37,942 bases of DNA from Lachnospiraceae bacterium (lineage in GTDB: Bacteria > Bacillota > Clostridia > Lachnospirales > Lachnospiraceae). Positions 16,941 to 24,013 of this stretch are shown piece by piece. Made by a program: the position numbers and the translations under genes. The notes beneath the pieces are model-generated. The model ran no database searches. It was not told the DNA's origin and saw nothing but the letters and a program-made list of their open reading frames with translations. The first letter of the stretch is position 1, and each line of letters opens with the position of its first letter. Location: NCBI GenBank assembly GCA_022779165.1, contig JALFTO010000114.1, positions 1 through 37,942 on the forward strand. The letters run 5' to 3'.

Positions 16941-18197
16941 CTACTTTATGATTTCGGTTACACGAACACCAAAACTTTCCTCAATAACTACTACTTCGCC
17001 TTTTGCCACAAACTTGCCGTTTACAAGAACATCGATCGGTTCCCCGGCAATTTTGTCCAGTTCTATGATTGTACCCGGTGCAAAATCCAGTATGTCTGAA
17101 ATGGATTTTGTGGTCCTTCCGAGCTCTACCGTAACTTCCAGCGGAACATCCATGATCAGTCCGATATTCTGCTGACCGGCCACATTGCCATAATTATCCG
17201 AAAAGCTTTGGAACTGTGCAGGCTGTATGTTCTGCATCTGGGAAGGATCCGGCTGCGGCATTCCCATCGGCGGATACATTCCCATGCCCATCTGCGGCAT
17301 TCCCATACCCATCTGCGGCATTCCCATTTGCGGATACATTCCCGGCTGCGGCATGCCCATGCCTGCCTGAGCCGGATTCATCCCCATCGGAGAAGCCGGT
17401 GGCGGACTGTAAGGCTGCGGTGTGGGAGCAGGTTCCGGTGCGGCGGGAGCCGTAGCTTCCGAGCCATACGTCTGTGTGATAAACGTATCATACAACGACT
17501 TTGCAAAGTCGATTGTATACAACTGTAAGATCGTACTGTCCACCAGATCCTCAATCTGCATTCTGAATTCGATCCTGCAGAAAGTGCCTTCCAGAAAATC
17601 TGCGATGTCACCGGGCTTCTTAAACTCTGTCAGGTCAACGAGACTTGCCTCCGGCGGGCTGATATCAATCGTCTTGCCCAGCATGGAAGAAAGCGCTGTG
17701 GCCGAAGATCCCATCATCTGATTCATCGCTTCCGATATCGCGCTCAGATGAAGTTCTCCCAGTTCACCATCAATATTGGTGCCGTCACCTCCCATCATCA
17801 GGTCGGTGATGATCTTAACGTCCTTCTCCCGGAGGATCAGGATATTACTTCCTTCCAATCCCACCGTATACTTGATCTGGATAAACACGCAGGGCTTTTC
17901 ATAATCCTTGATCATGCTCTTCCAGTTGGTGAGCGAGACTACCGGGGTCGTGATATTTACTTTTCTGTTAACCAAGGAAAAAAGCGTGGTAGCCGAAGAT
18001 CCCATGCTGATGTTGGCCACTTCGCCGATGGCATCCCGCTCCGTAGGGGTCAAAAGGGATTCATCAATGAAATCCGAACCGCCGACATCCGATTCCGCCC
18101 CGGCATCTGATACCGGATCGGGATCTCCCGCAGAGCCACCGATGTCCATACCACTCAGCAAGGCGTTTATCTCGTCCTGCGATAGCATTCCATCCAT
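16941..18197 (-). CDS. fliY: Flagellar motor switch phosphatase FliY (FliN-type C-terminus)
   Basis: FliY is the Gram-positive C-ring protein that combines a CheC-like CheY-P phosphatase with a FliN-type SpoA domain. In 418 residues: an N-terminal MLSQDEINALLSG peptide like the CheY-binding peptide of FliM, an acidic linker, a CheC-like domain (about 48-245) with two E-x-x-N sites (Glu59/Asn62 and Glu156/Asn159), a low-complexity linker (about 247-328), and a SpoA/FliN domain (344-418) ending GVRVTEIIK. The linker is Pro/Ala-rich, then a run of Met-Gly-Met-Pro-Gln repeats, unusual in FliY. The start follows fliM by 4 bases with GGAGGA upstream. Both phosphatase sites appear intact. Confidence 0.95.
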   Translation of the reverse strand: MDGMLSQDEINALLSGMDIGGSAGDPDPVSDAGAESDVGGSDFIDESLLTPTERDAIGEVANISMGSSATTLFSLVNRKVNITTPVVSLTNWKSMIKDYEKPCVFIQIKYTVGLEGSNILILREKDVKIITDLMMGGDGTNIDGELGELHLSAISEAMNQMMGSSATALSSMLGKTIDISPPEASLVDLTEFKKPGDIADFLEGTFCRIEFRMQIEDLVDSTILQLYTIDFAKSLYDTFITQTYGSEATAPAAPEPAPTPQPYSPPPASPMGMNPAQAGMGMPQPGMYPQMGMPQMGMGMPQMGMGMYPPMGMPQPDPSQMQNIQPAQFQSFSDNYGNVAGQQNIGLIMDVPLEVTVELGRTTKSISDILDFAPGTIIELDKIAGEPIDVLVNGKFVAKGEVVVIEESFGVRVTEIIK

Positions 18198-18201
18198 GCT
18201 C

Positions 18202-19182
18202 TTATTCCTCCTCTCTGATTACTGTAGTCACCTGTACCGCATATGCATCTTTGCTGGCACCCGGCAACGCTGTAAACTTTCTGATATTTCCCACATAAAC
18301 ATTCAGGTCGCTGTCCACCTTGGAATCGAGACGGATCACATCTCCCACCTGAAGATGAACAAAGTCATCTACCGATATTGCGCTCTTTCCCAGGACTGCC
18401 TTGACAGGTACATCTACCTTTCGAAGCATAACCTCCAAATACTCCTGATAATTCTCGTCATGTTCATCCTTCATTGTCGAGAACCAGTATTTGGTGTTCA
18501 GTTTATCCATCACAGTCTCCAGCGTAAAATAAGGAAGACATATATTCATAAGCCCTTCCGCATCACCAATCTTGACATTCAGGGTGACGATCGCGATCAT
18601 ATCACTCGGAGAGATCACCTGGGCGAACTGTGCGTTCGTCTCAATCCTGTCCATCACGGGACTGATGTCGACCACATTTTTCCACGGTTCCCGCATAAGC
18701 TGCATACAGATCACCATGATCTTCTCAAGGATCGTCATCTCGATCTCCGAGAACTCCCTCGGTCTCTCCAGCGGAACTCCCTGCCCTCCGAGCATCCTGT
18801 CAATGATCGCAAAGCCCAGATTGGAAGCAAGTTCCACGATAATATTGCCGGAAAGCGGCTGAAAATTAACGATTCCCAAAATAACGGGATTGGAAAGTGC
18901 ATTGGTAAATTCCGAAAAGGTAACCGTCTCGGAACTGGTCACGCTGACCTGCACATTTTTCCGAAGATATACCGGAAGATTCGTAGAGAGAAGCCTTCCG
19001 TAATGTTCATATATGATCTCCAGGGTTCTGAGATGTTCCTTTGAAAACTTCGCAGGACGCTTAAAGTCGTAATTCTTGACCTGTTTTTCCTCTTTGCCCT
19101 GTATGTCATCTACATCAAGCTCACCGCTGCTAAGCGCTGATAATAGGTTGTCAATCTCGCTTTGGGATAAAACCTCCCCCAC
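18202..19182 (-). CDS. fliM: Flagellar motor switch protein FliM
   Basis: FliM is the C-ring protein that receives CheY-P and signals a change in motor rotation. I place the start at GTG 19182 (326 residues). The perfect ribosome binding site AGGAGGTGA lies 5 bases upstream, and the alternative GTG at 19191 would be part of that site. The N-terminus GEVLSQSEIDNLLSAL is the conserved CheY-binding peptide. The middle domain (about 45-230) is CheC-like but without the phosphatase residue pattern. The C-terminal SpoA domain includes VDVPVKAVLGKSAISVDDFV and LQVGDVIRLDSKVDSDLNVY. It lies between fliL and fliY, as in Bacillus. Confidence 0.96.
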   Translation of the reverse strand: MGEVLSQSEIDNLLSALSSGELDVDDIQGKEEKQVKNYDFKRPAKFSKEHLRTLEIIYEHYGRLLSTNLPVYLRKNVQVSVTSSETVTFSEFTNALSNPVILGIVNFQPLSGNIIVELASNLGFAIIDRMLGGQGVPLERPREFSEIEMTILEKIMVICMQLMREPWKNVVDISPVMDRIETNAQFAQVISPSDMIAIVTLNVKIGDAEGLMNICLPYFTLETVMDKLNTKYWFSTMKDEHDENYQEYLEVMLRKVDVPVKAVLGKSAISVDDFVHLQVGDVIRLDSKVDSDLNVYVGNIRKFTALPGASKDAYAVQVTTVIREEE

Positions 19183-19219
19183 GCGGCTCACCTCCTGGCT
19201 GATTATGTATCACATAATC

Positions 19220-19738
19220 CTATTGGAAAATAATATCGCTGAAGGCCACCTGGAAAATAAAGTCGGAATCAAACATTGCCTGAATCTCCTTCAAGATCTC
19301 ATTCCTCATGCCATCCTTATCAGCCTGAGCTTCCTCCAGAGTATAATTTCCGACCACGTCGTAGATCACGCTGGTGATCAGACTCTCCTTGGAACTGATA
19401 TCTGCTCCGTAGGTCTTATACCCCTCACTCTTTGTATTCATGGATAACGCGACAGAAACCATGCAGAAATGGGCTTCCCCGTCTTCCCCGACTTTAAGCG
19501 GAATTGTCATCTGATTCTCAATCTTATATACCGCAACATCCTCCATCGGAACATCCTGTCGCATTGCTCCGGCTCCCGCACCCGAGGAAAGCTCCAGTTT
19601 CATGGCGCCTGCGATATCGGATATCAGCGCTGATGTCTTGACGGCTGCACTTCTGACACTGATCATCATAATCGTGGTCAGAACAAGATTCACCACCAAG
19701 AGCGCAAGTATGATAATCGATAATAAATTCTTCTTCAT
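19220..19738 (-). CDS. fliL: Flagellar basal body-associated protein FliL
   Basis: FliL is a single-pass membrane protein that forms a ring around the stator units and supports torque. The 172-residue product has a short basic N-terminus (MKKN), one membrane helix (about 7-28) and an extracytoplasmic domain. That domain has the usual FliL pattern: a strand region around VYKIENQMTIPLKVGEDGEA, HFCMVSVALSMNTKS, then a helix with EEAQADKDGMRNEILKEIQA and the final FQVAFSDIIFQ strand. The ATG at 19738 is preceded by GGAGGA. It lies between motB and fliM, consistent with a stator-associated role. Confidence 0.93.
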   Translation of the reverse strand: MKKNLLSIIILALLVVNLVLTTIMMISVRSAAVKTSALISDIAGAMKLELSSGAGAGAMRQDVPMEDVAVYKIENQMTIPLKVGEDGEAHFCMVSVALSMNTKSEGYKTYGADISSKESLITSVIYDVVGNYTLEEAQADKDGMRNEILKEIQAMFDSDFIFQVAFSDIIFQ

Positions 19739-19757
19739 GAGAGAATCCTCCTCCGCC

Positions 19758-20567
19758 TTAATAATTGCTCAGCGTATGATAAATTCTAATCTCGACCCGA
19801 CGGTTTTTGGCTCTTCCCTCCGGTGTAGAGTTATCCGCGATCGGAACATACTCCCCTCTGCCGGAATGCTTGATCATCTCCGGTCTCAGAGATGTATTTT
19901 CCACAAAATAGTCAAATACGCAAAGTGCTCTCGCACTGCTGAGTTCATTGTTATTCGCAAATCTCGCGCTATGGATCGGAACGTTGTCCGTATGACCTTC
20001 GATCTCGATGGTACTCTCCGCATAACGCTCAAGTATCTGTCCCAGTTTGCTCACAATCGGCTCAGCCTCCTCACGGAGCTGATCGCTTCCGGAATCAAAC
20101 AACAGTGCGCCTTTCAGTGTCAGCTGCACATACTGTGAGGTCACTTCCATATCAATGTCTTTCTCAAGCTGCTGCTCGTCCATGGCCTCTTCGATCTTCT
20201 CGGCAAGTTCCTCGGACTTCTTCAGCTTCTCCGCATCCAGCGACGCAGACATTTCCTCAAGAGAATCAATCTTACTCTCCTCATCGGTGGGAGCCTTTCC
20301 CATGCTGTTCACATAATCGTCCAGTTCATTGAGCTGACTGACACCGTTGCTGACCAGCACGCCGTCTCCGATCGCCGTGGAGCCTGCATGGAACACACTG
20401 AATGTCTGTGAAAAAGATGCCGCGATAATCTCGAACTTCTGCGCATCAACGGTAGACATTGAAAACAGAAGGACGAAAAAGCACAGAAGCAGATTCATCA
20501 GATCACTGAACGTGGCCATCCATGCCGGTGAACCGGCCGGCGGATCTTCCTGCCGCTTCTTAGCCAT
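19758..20567 (-). CDS. motB: Flagellar stator protein MotB
   Basis: MotB anchors the stator to peptidoglycan and carries the ion-binding aspartate. I place the start at ATG 20567 (269 residues) with GGAGGTGA 5 bases upstream; it overlaps the motA stop by 8 bases. The single membrane helix holds the essential Asp22 in WMATFSDLMNLLLCFFVLLF. The C-terminal OmpA-like domain has the peptidoglycan-binding signature IEIEGHTDNVPI, SSARALCVFDYFVE, and GRAKNRRVEIRI. A charged linker of ~100 residues lies between, with the plug region after the helix. Whether the ion is H+ or Na+ cannot be told with confidence. Confidence 0.96.
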   Translation of the reverse strand: MAKKRQEDPPAGSPAWMATFSDLMNLLLCFFVLLFSMSTVDAQKFEIIAASFSQTFSVFHAGSTAIGDGVLVSNGVSQLNELDDYVNSMGKAPTDEESKIDSLEEMSASLDAEKLKKSEELAEKIEEAMDEQQLEKDIDMEVTSQYVQLTLKGALLFDSGSDQLREEAEPIVSKLGQILERYAESTIEIEGHTDNVPIHSARFANNNELSSARALCVFDYFVENTSLRPEMIKHSGRGEYVPIADNSTPEGRAKNRRVEIRIYHTLSNY

Positions 20568-21354
20568 CTGCCTCACCTCCGCCTTCACCTGCGGTTACCC
20601 TGTCCTTAGGTGCGAGGAAGGATTTCAGTTTCTCTTCAATGACACGCGGGTTCTCACCTGCCTGAATGGAAAGCAGACCCTCGATCATAATCTCTTTCAC
20701 GGTCAGCTCTGCATTATTGTTCACTTTAAGCTTCGTTGCCACAGGAGTACAGATCCAGTTGGCGAGCAGTGACCCGTACAGCGTTGTGATCAGGGCAACC
20801 GCCATGGAGGGACCGATTGCAGACGGGTCATCCATCTTTTTAAGCATGTTGATAAGACCCACCAAAGTACCGATCATACCCCACGCAGGTCCCATGGATG
20901 CCAGATTTTCCCAAAAACTCATATTTTTCTTATGGCGCTCATCAATGTTCACGAGTTCCGTTTCCATGATGGCACGTACCAGTTCCGGATCCGTACCGTC
21001 CACAACCAGCATAATTCCCTTTTTTAAGAAAGGATCCTCCAGATTGCCTGCCGCCTCTTCCAGCGATAACAGACCTTCTTTTCTTGCAATGTTGGAAAGT
21101 TCGATGATCTTGCTGATCACTCCCGGTGTGTCCAGCACCGGCGATTTGAATACCAGCGTAAAACTCTTTAATCCGTTCACGTAATCAGCCATGCTGTTCA
21201 TCGTAAGGACCGCGCACAGCGCTCCACCGAATGTGATCAGCGCGGAGGGCGGATCAAGGAAATCGATGACTGAAGCCAGGCCACCACTGCTGACGATACC
21301 GAATATTAACATCGCAAAACATACAACGAGACCGATTACCGAAGCCAGATCCAC
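20560..21354 (-). CDS. motA: Flagellar stator protein MotA
   Basis: MotA forms the ion channel with MotB and pushes on FliG. I prefer the GTG start at 21354 (264 residues, DLASVIGLVVCFAM after the initiator) because AGGTGA lies 5 bases upstream; a GTG three codons earlier (21363) has no comparable site. Four membrane helices are visible, two near the N-terminus and two around residues 145-200 (PAWGMIGTLVGLINMLKK, AVALITTLYGSLLANWI). The cytoplasmic loop contains DPELVRAIMETELVNIDERH with the charged residues that contact FliG. It begins a putative separate unit: a promoter lies about 55 bases upstream. Confidence 0.95.
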   Translation of the reverse strand: MDLASVIGLVVCFAMLIFGIVSSGGLASVIDFLDPPSALITFGGALCAVLTMNSMADYVNGLKSFTLVFKSPVLDTPGVISKIIELSNIARKEGLLSLEEAAGNLEDPFLKKGIMLVVDGTDPELVRAIMETELVNIDERHKKNMSFWENLASMGPAWGMIGTLVGLINMLKKMDDPSAIGPSMAVALITTLYGSLLANWICTPVATKLKVNNNAELTVKEIMIEGLLSIQAGENPRVIEEKLKSFLAPKDRVTAGEGGGEADG

Positions 21355-21407
21355 GAACGTCACCTAACTACTTTCGCATTTTATTGCAAAAATATCCTTT
21401 CTACACA

Positions 21408-21436
21408 ATTCTACTAAACTTTTCTCTTTTTGTCTA
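21408..21436 (-). promoter_or_regulatory. Sigma-A-type promoter upstream of motA
   Basis: On the minus strand a -35 element TAGACA (21431-21436, five of six consensus matches) and a -10 element TAGAAT (21408-21413, five of six) are separated by exactly 17 bases. Transcription would start near 21400, leaving a leader of about 45 bases before motA. No sigma-28 pattern was found in this gap. It would let the stator, switch, export gate and chemotaxis genes be expressed independently of read-through from flgE. Prediction from sequence only. Confidence 0.6.
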
Positions 21437-21467
21437 CTTTCTTTTGCAATTTCGTTCCATGCTGTAT

Positions 21468-21507
21468 GGGTGCCGGATCACACGTTAACACGCGTAACCC
21501 GGCACCC
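21468..21507 (-). other. GC-rich stem-loop between flgE and motA
   Basis: A perfect 9-bp inverted repeat, GGGTGCCGG (21468-21476) and CCGGCACCC (21499-21507), flanks a 22-base loop that can pair partially. No U-tract follows it in either direction, so it is not a standard intrinsic terminator. It could end or protect the upstream transcript, or act as a leader structure. It sits 31 bases upstream of the -35 element of the predicted motA promoter. Together with this promoter it makes up most of the 184-bp gap, which has no coding sequence. Confidence 0.6.
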
Positions 21508-21547
21508 AAAAGCTCAAAAATCATTCAAATTATAAACGTCTTATGTA

Positions 21548-23521
21548 TTATCGTTTCAGATTGACAAGTTCTTCCAGCATCGTATCTGACACGGTAATGA
21601 TACGGCTGTTTGCCTGGAAACCTCTCTGCGTCGTGATCATCTCCGTAAACTCCGCGGAGAGATCCACATTACTCATCTCCAGACATCCGGTCGACATGCT
21701 GCCAACACCGTCCGACGTGATGTCAATTCCGATTCCGTCGAACTCGCCGGAGTTCAAGGTTGCGGCATACAGGTTATCGCCTGCCTTCTCAAGACCTGCC
21801 GCATTGGCAAATTTTGCCACCGCGATCTGTCCGAGGAGTCTGGTCATACCGTTGTCATAGGTCGCATAGATCGTACCATCCTGCTGGATGCTGACACCTG
21901 ACATCTGTCCGAGCTTCCTGCCGGCGCCGATTCCCTTGTCCTCCGTACCGGACTGTGCCGAGATTGTGGAGCTGCCGCCGTTTGCGAACCATGTCACGTT
22001 ACTCCAGTCAATATTGATATCGGAGAAGTTGCCGAGCTGCGCCGTACCGCCGCCCTTCACGCTCGCCGTCTCATTGAAGTCAAGCGTTACGGCATCGCCG
22101 CCGTTGATCGAGACGAACTTACCGGAATCCGTGTTGAAGATAAGGTTGTAACCGTTCCTTGTGATCGTGGTCGTCACTTGCGCCTGGCCGTCGGGAGCAA
22201 CATCATAGGAATATTCCTTACCATTTCCCGGCTCTTCAAGGTCGTAAGCTTTCCATGTGTCAGTAGCGGGAAGCGTAACCTTAAACGTCTTTGATGCTGA
22301 ATCATAGTCTGCCGCGGCATTGTCTGCCGTAAAAGTCTGTTCAATCTCAAAAGACACACTTCCATCATCATTAATCACCGGAGCGGATTTAAAATCGTCT
22401 ATCTTTAAAATCGTTTTCCATTCAGTATCATCAACTTCCTTTCCTGTTCCCGTCACATGATCTCTTATATAATACTTTTTGGTATCTGCCTGATACACCA
22501 AGCCGTAAACACTCTCCAGATCATCTTTTGAAACCTTGCCCTCTCCGAGCATTTTCACTGTTCCACCCGCTGCTACACTGGTTGTGGCAGGATCCACCGT
22601 GTATGTCACACCGCTGATCTTTTTTTCATTATAATCAATCAGATACTCATCCGGACCCATCGTCATCTTGAACACCTTGTTGGTGGAATCGTAACTTGCA
22701 TTCTTGGCAAGCTGACATAATTGTGTGGTCTGCTCTGTCTTGGATCCGCCAAAATTCGCAATATCAGTGATATTGTTCACCCCATACACATCCACCAGCG
22801 AATCGCCGTCCGCATTCAGAATGTCATCAAGCTGTACCGTATACTGTCCCTTTGTCTCCGTCTCATGGATACTGAATTTTGCTGTGTAGCTGTAGCCGAG
22901 CGCATCAAAGAAACTTAGATTCATGGATTTACCTGCGGAAGTTCCCGCATCGGGCTCCAGTTTATCCAGGATACCGTCCACATAAGCCTCCGTCGTCGAT
23001 TCCGGCGGATACGTCATATTCGCCGCACTCAAGACACGCAGTGCCTGAACACTGTCCTTCTTGATCGTCGTTCCTTCGGTGGAAGGATCCGGCAGCCATC
23101 CCATCACGTTATATCCGGTGGAGGACATCGCCAGATTACCTGCCGCGTCCACATAGAAGGAACCGTCTCTCGTGAAATAGTTGCTCCTGCCGTCGCCGCT
23201 CACGATAAAGAATGCTTCGCCGCTGATTTTGATATCAAACGGGTTTCCCGTTGTCTGTGTGGAACCCGCTGTCGTTATGGAAGTGCTGATCGCCGCCGAC
23301 TGTACGCCGAGACCGATCTGTTTTGCATTGACACCGGCACGGCCTGTCGTCGCATTCGGCCCCGATGCCCTTGATGTGGTCTGATACATCAGATCACTGA
23401 AATTGATTGACTGTGATTTGTAGGATGTGGTATTTACATTGGCTATATTGTTACCGATTACATCCATCTTTGTCTGGTGTGTCTTCAGTCCGGCTACACC
23501 AGAATACATTGATCTCATCAT
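21548..23521 (-). CDS. flgE: Flagellar hook protein FlgE (enlarged)
   Basis: FlgE polymerises into the hook. The ends are the conserved polymerisation domains. The N-terminus contains MYSGVAGLKTHQTKMDVIGN followed by NIANVNTTSYKSQ, and the C-terminus has LEMSNVDLSAEFTEMITTQR with GFQANSRIITVSDTMLEELV close behind. The core domains are visible around NPFDIKISGEAFFIVSGDGR and near the C-terminus (GQIAVAKFANAAGLEK). At 657 residues it is far longer than the 264 of B. subtilis or ~400 of Salmonella. The extra ~225 residues (about 232-455) lie where surface-exposed D2/D3-type domains are inserted in other hooks. The ATG is preceded by AGGAGGT. The start could be either of two adjacent ATGs. Confidence 0.94.
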   Translation of the reverse strand: MMRSMYSGVAGLKTHQTKMDVIGNNIANVNTTSYKSQSINFSDLMYQTTSRASGPNATTGRAGVNAKQIGLGVQSAAISTSITTAGSTQTTGNPFDIKISGEAFFIVSGDGRSNYFTRDGSFYVDAAGNLAMSSTGYNVMGWLPDPSTEGTTIKKDSVQALRVLSAANMTYPPESTTEAYVDGILDKLEPDAGTSAGKSMNLSFFDALGYSYTAKFSIHETETKGQYTVQLDDILNADGDSLVDVYGVNNITDIANFGGSKTEQTTQLCQLAKNASYDSTNKVFKMTMGPDEYLIDYNEKKISGVTYTVDPATTSVAAGGTVKMLGEGKVSKDDLESVYGLVYQADTKKYYIRDHVTGTGKEVDDTEWKTILKIDDFKSAPVINDDGSVSFEIEQTFTADNAAADYDSASKTFKVTLPATDTWKAYDLEEPGNGKEYSYDVAPDGQAQVTTTITRNGYNLIFNTDSGKFVSINGGDAVTLDFNETASVKGGGTAQLGNFSDINIDWSNVTWFANGGSSTISAQSGTEDKGIGAGRKLGQMSGVSIQQDGTIYATYDNGMTRLLGQIAVAKFANAAGLEKAGDNLYAATLNSGEFDGIGIDITSDGVGSMSTGCLEMSNVDLSAEFTEMITTQRGFQANSRIITVSDTMLEELVNLKR

Positions 23522-23605
23522 AATGAAATGACCTCCTAAGCTTTTACCCGGTCCGTAAATGGTTCCCTCTGTCAGTCAGGAACCTTCGCCTCCTGTAAGG
23601 TCCGG

Positions 23606-24013
23606 CTACATGATTACGGCACCGTCAATGTTGGTAAATACATTTTCGTCTGCTTCTGTCTGATCCATCGCTGTCACCACTGTGTGATTCGGTACATTCA
23701 CGATAAACGCGAACTGATCCACGATCACCAGCGATTCCCTGATTCCCTTCGCGCCTGCTTTCTGCGTGCCCCCGTTCAGCCGCTCCATCTGATCCTCGGT
23801 AAGTCTGATGTTACGATTCTCAAGCCGGTTGGCAGCGTGCTTGGAAAACTTCAACCCGGCAGTTTCCTGCACCGGATTTGCCTTCTGATTCAGGATATCC
23901 TGAAAAGAAGTTCCCTTCGCCGGGCTTTCCGTCTGTCCGGTCTGAACCTTCTGATTCAGGTACCGGTCACGAATCTGCAGTGCGGAAAGATATTGGCTAT
24001 TCTGTACCTTCAC
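23606..24013 (-). CDS. Flagellar operon protein of the flg_new type (TIGR02530-like)
   Basis: This encodes 135 residues with a GTG start that overlaps the end of flgD by 17 bases; GGAGGG lies about 11 bases upstream. The C-terminal two thirds contain FSKHAANRLENRNIRLTEDQ, AGAKGIRESLVIVDQFAFIV and NVPNHTVVTAMDQ, the pattern of the small conserved 'flagellar operon protein' (flg_new) found between flgD and flgE in many Firmicutes. The N-terminal ~45 residues are variable. No signal peptide or membrane helix. Its molecular role is not established; a hook-assembly role is inferred from position. Identification is by sequence recollection, not by search. Confidence 0.85.
   Translation of the reverse strand: MKVQNSQYLSALQIRDRYLNQKVQTGQTESPAKGTSFQDILNQKANPVQETAGLKFSKHAANRLENRNIRLTEDQMERLNGGTQKAGAKGIRESLVIVDQFAFIVNVPNHTVVTAMDQTEADENVFTNIDGAVIM

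Noticed and set aside
17908-19044. Plus-strand open frame of 378 codons opposite fliM and fliY
   Set aside because: Antisense shadow of two certain genes; no ribosome binding site or domain pattern.
21468-21507. Intrinsic terminator after flgE
   Set aside because: The stem is strong, but no U-rich tract follows in either direction, so I describe it only as a stem-loop.
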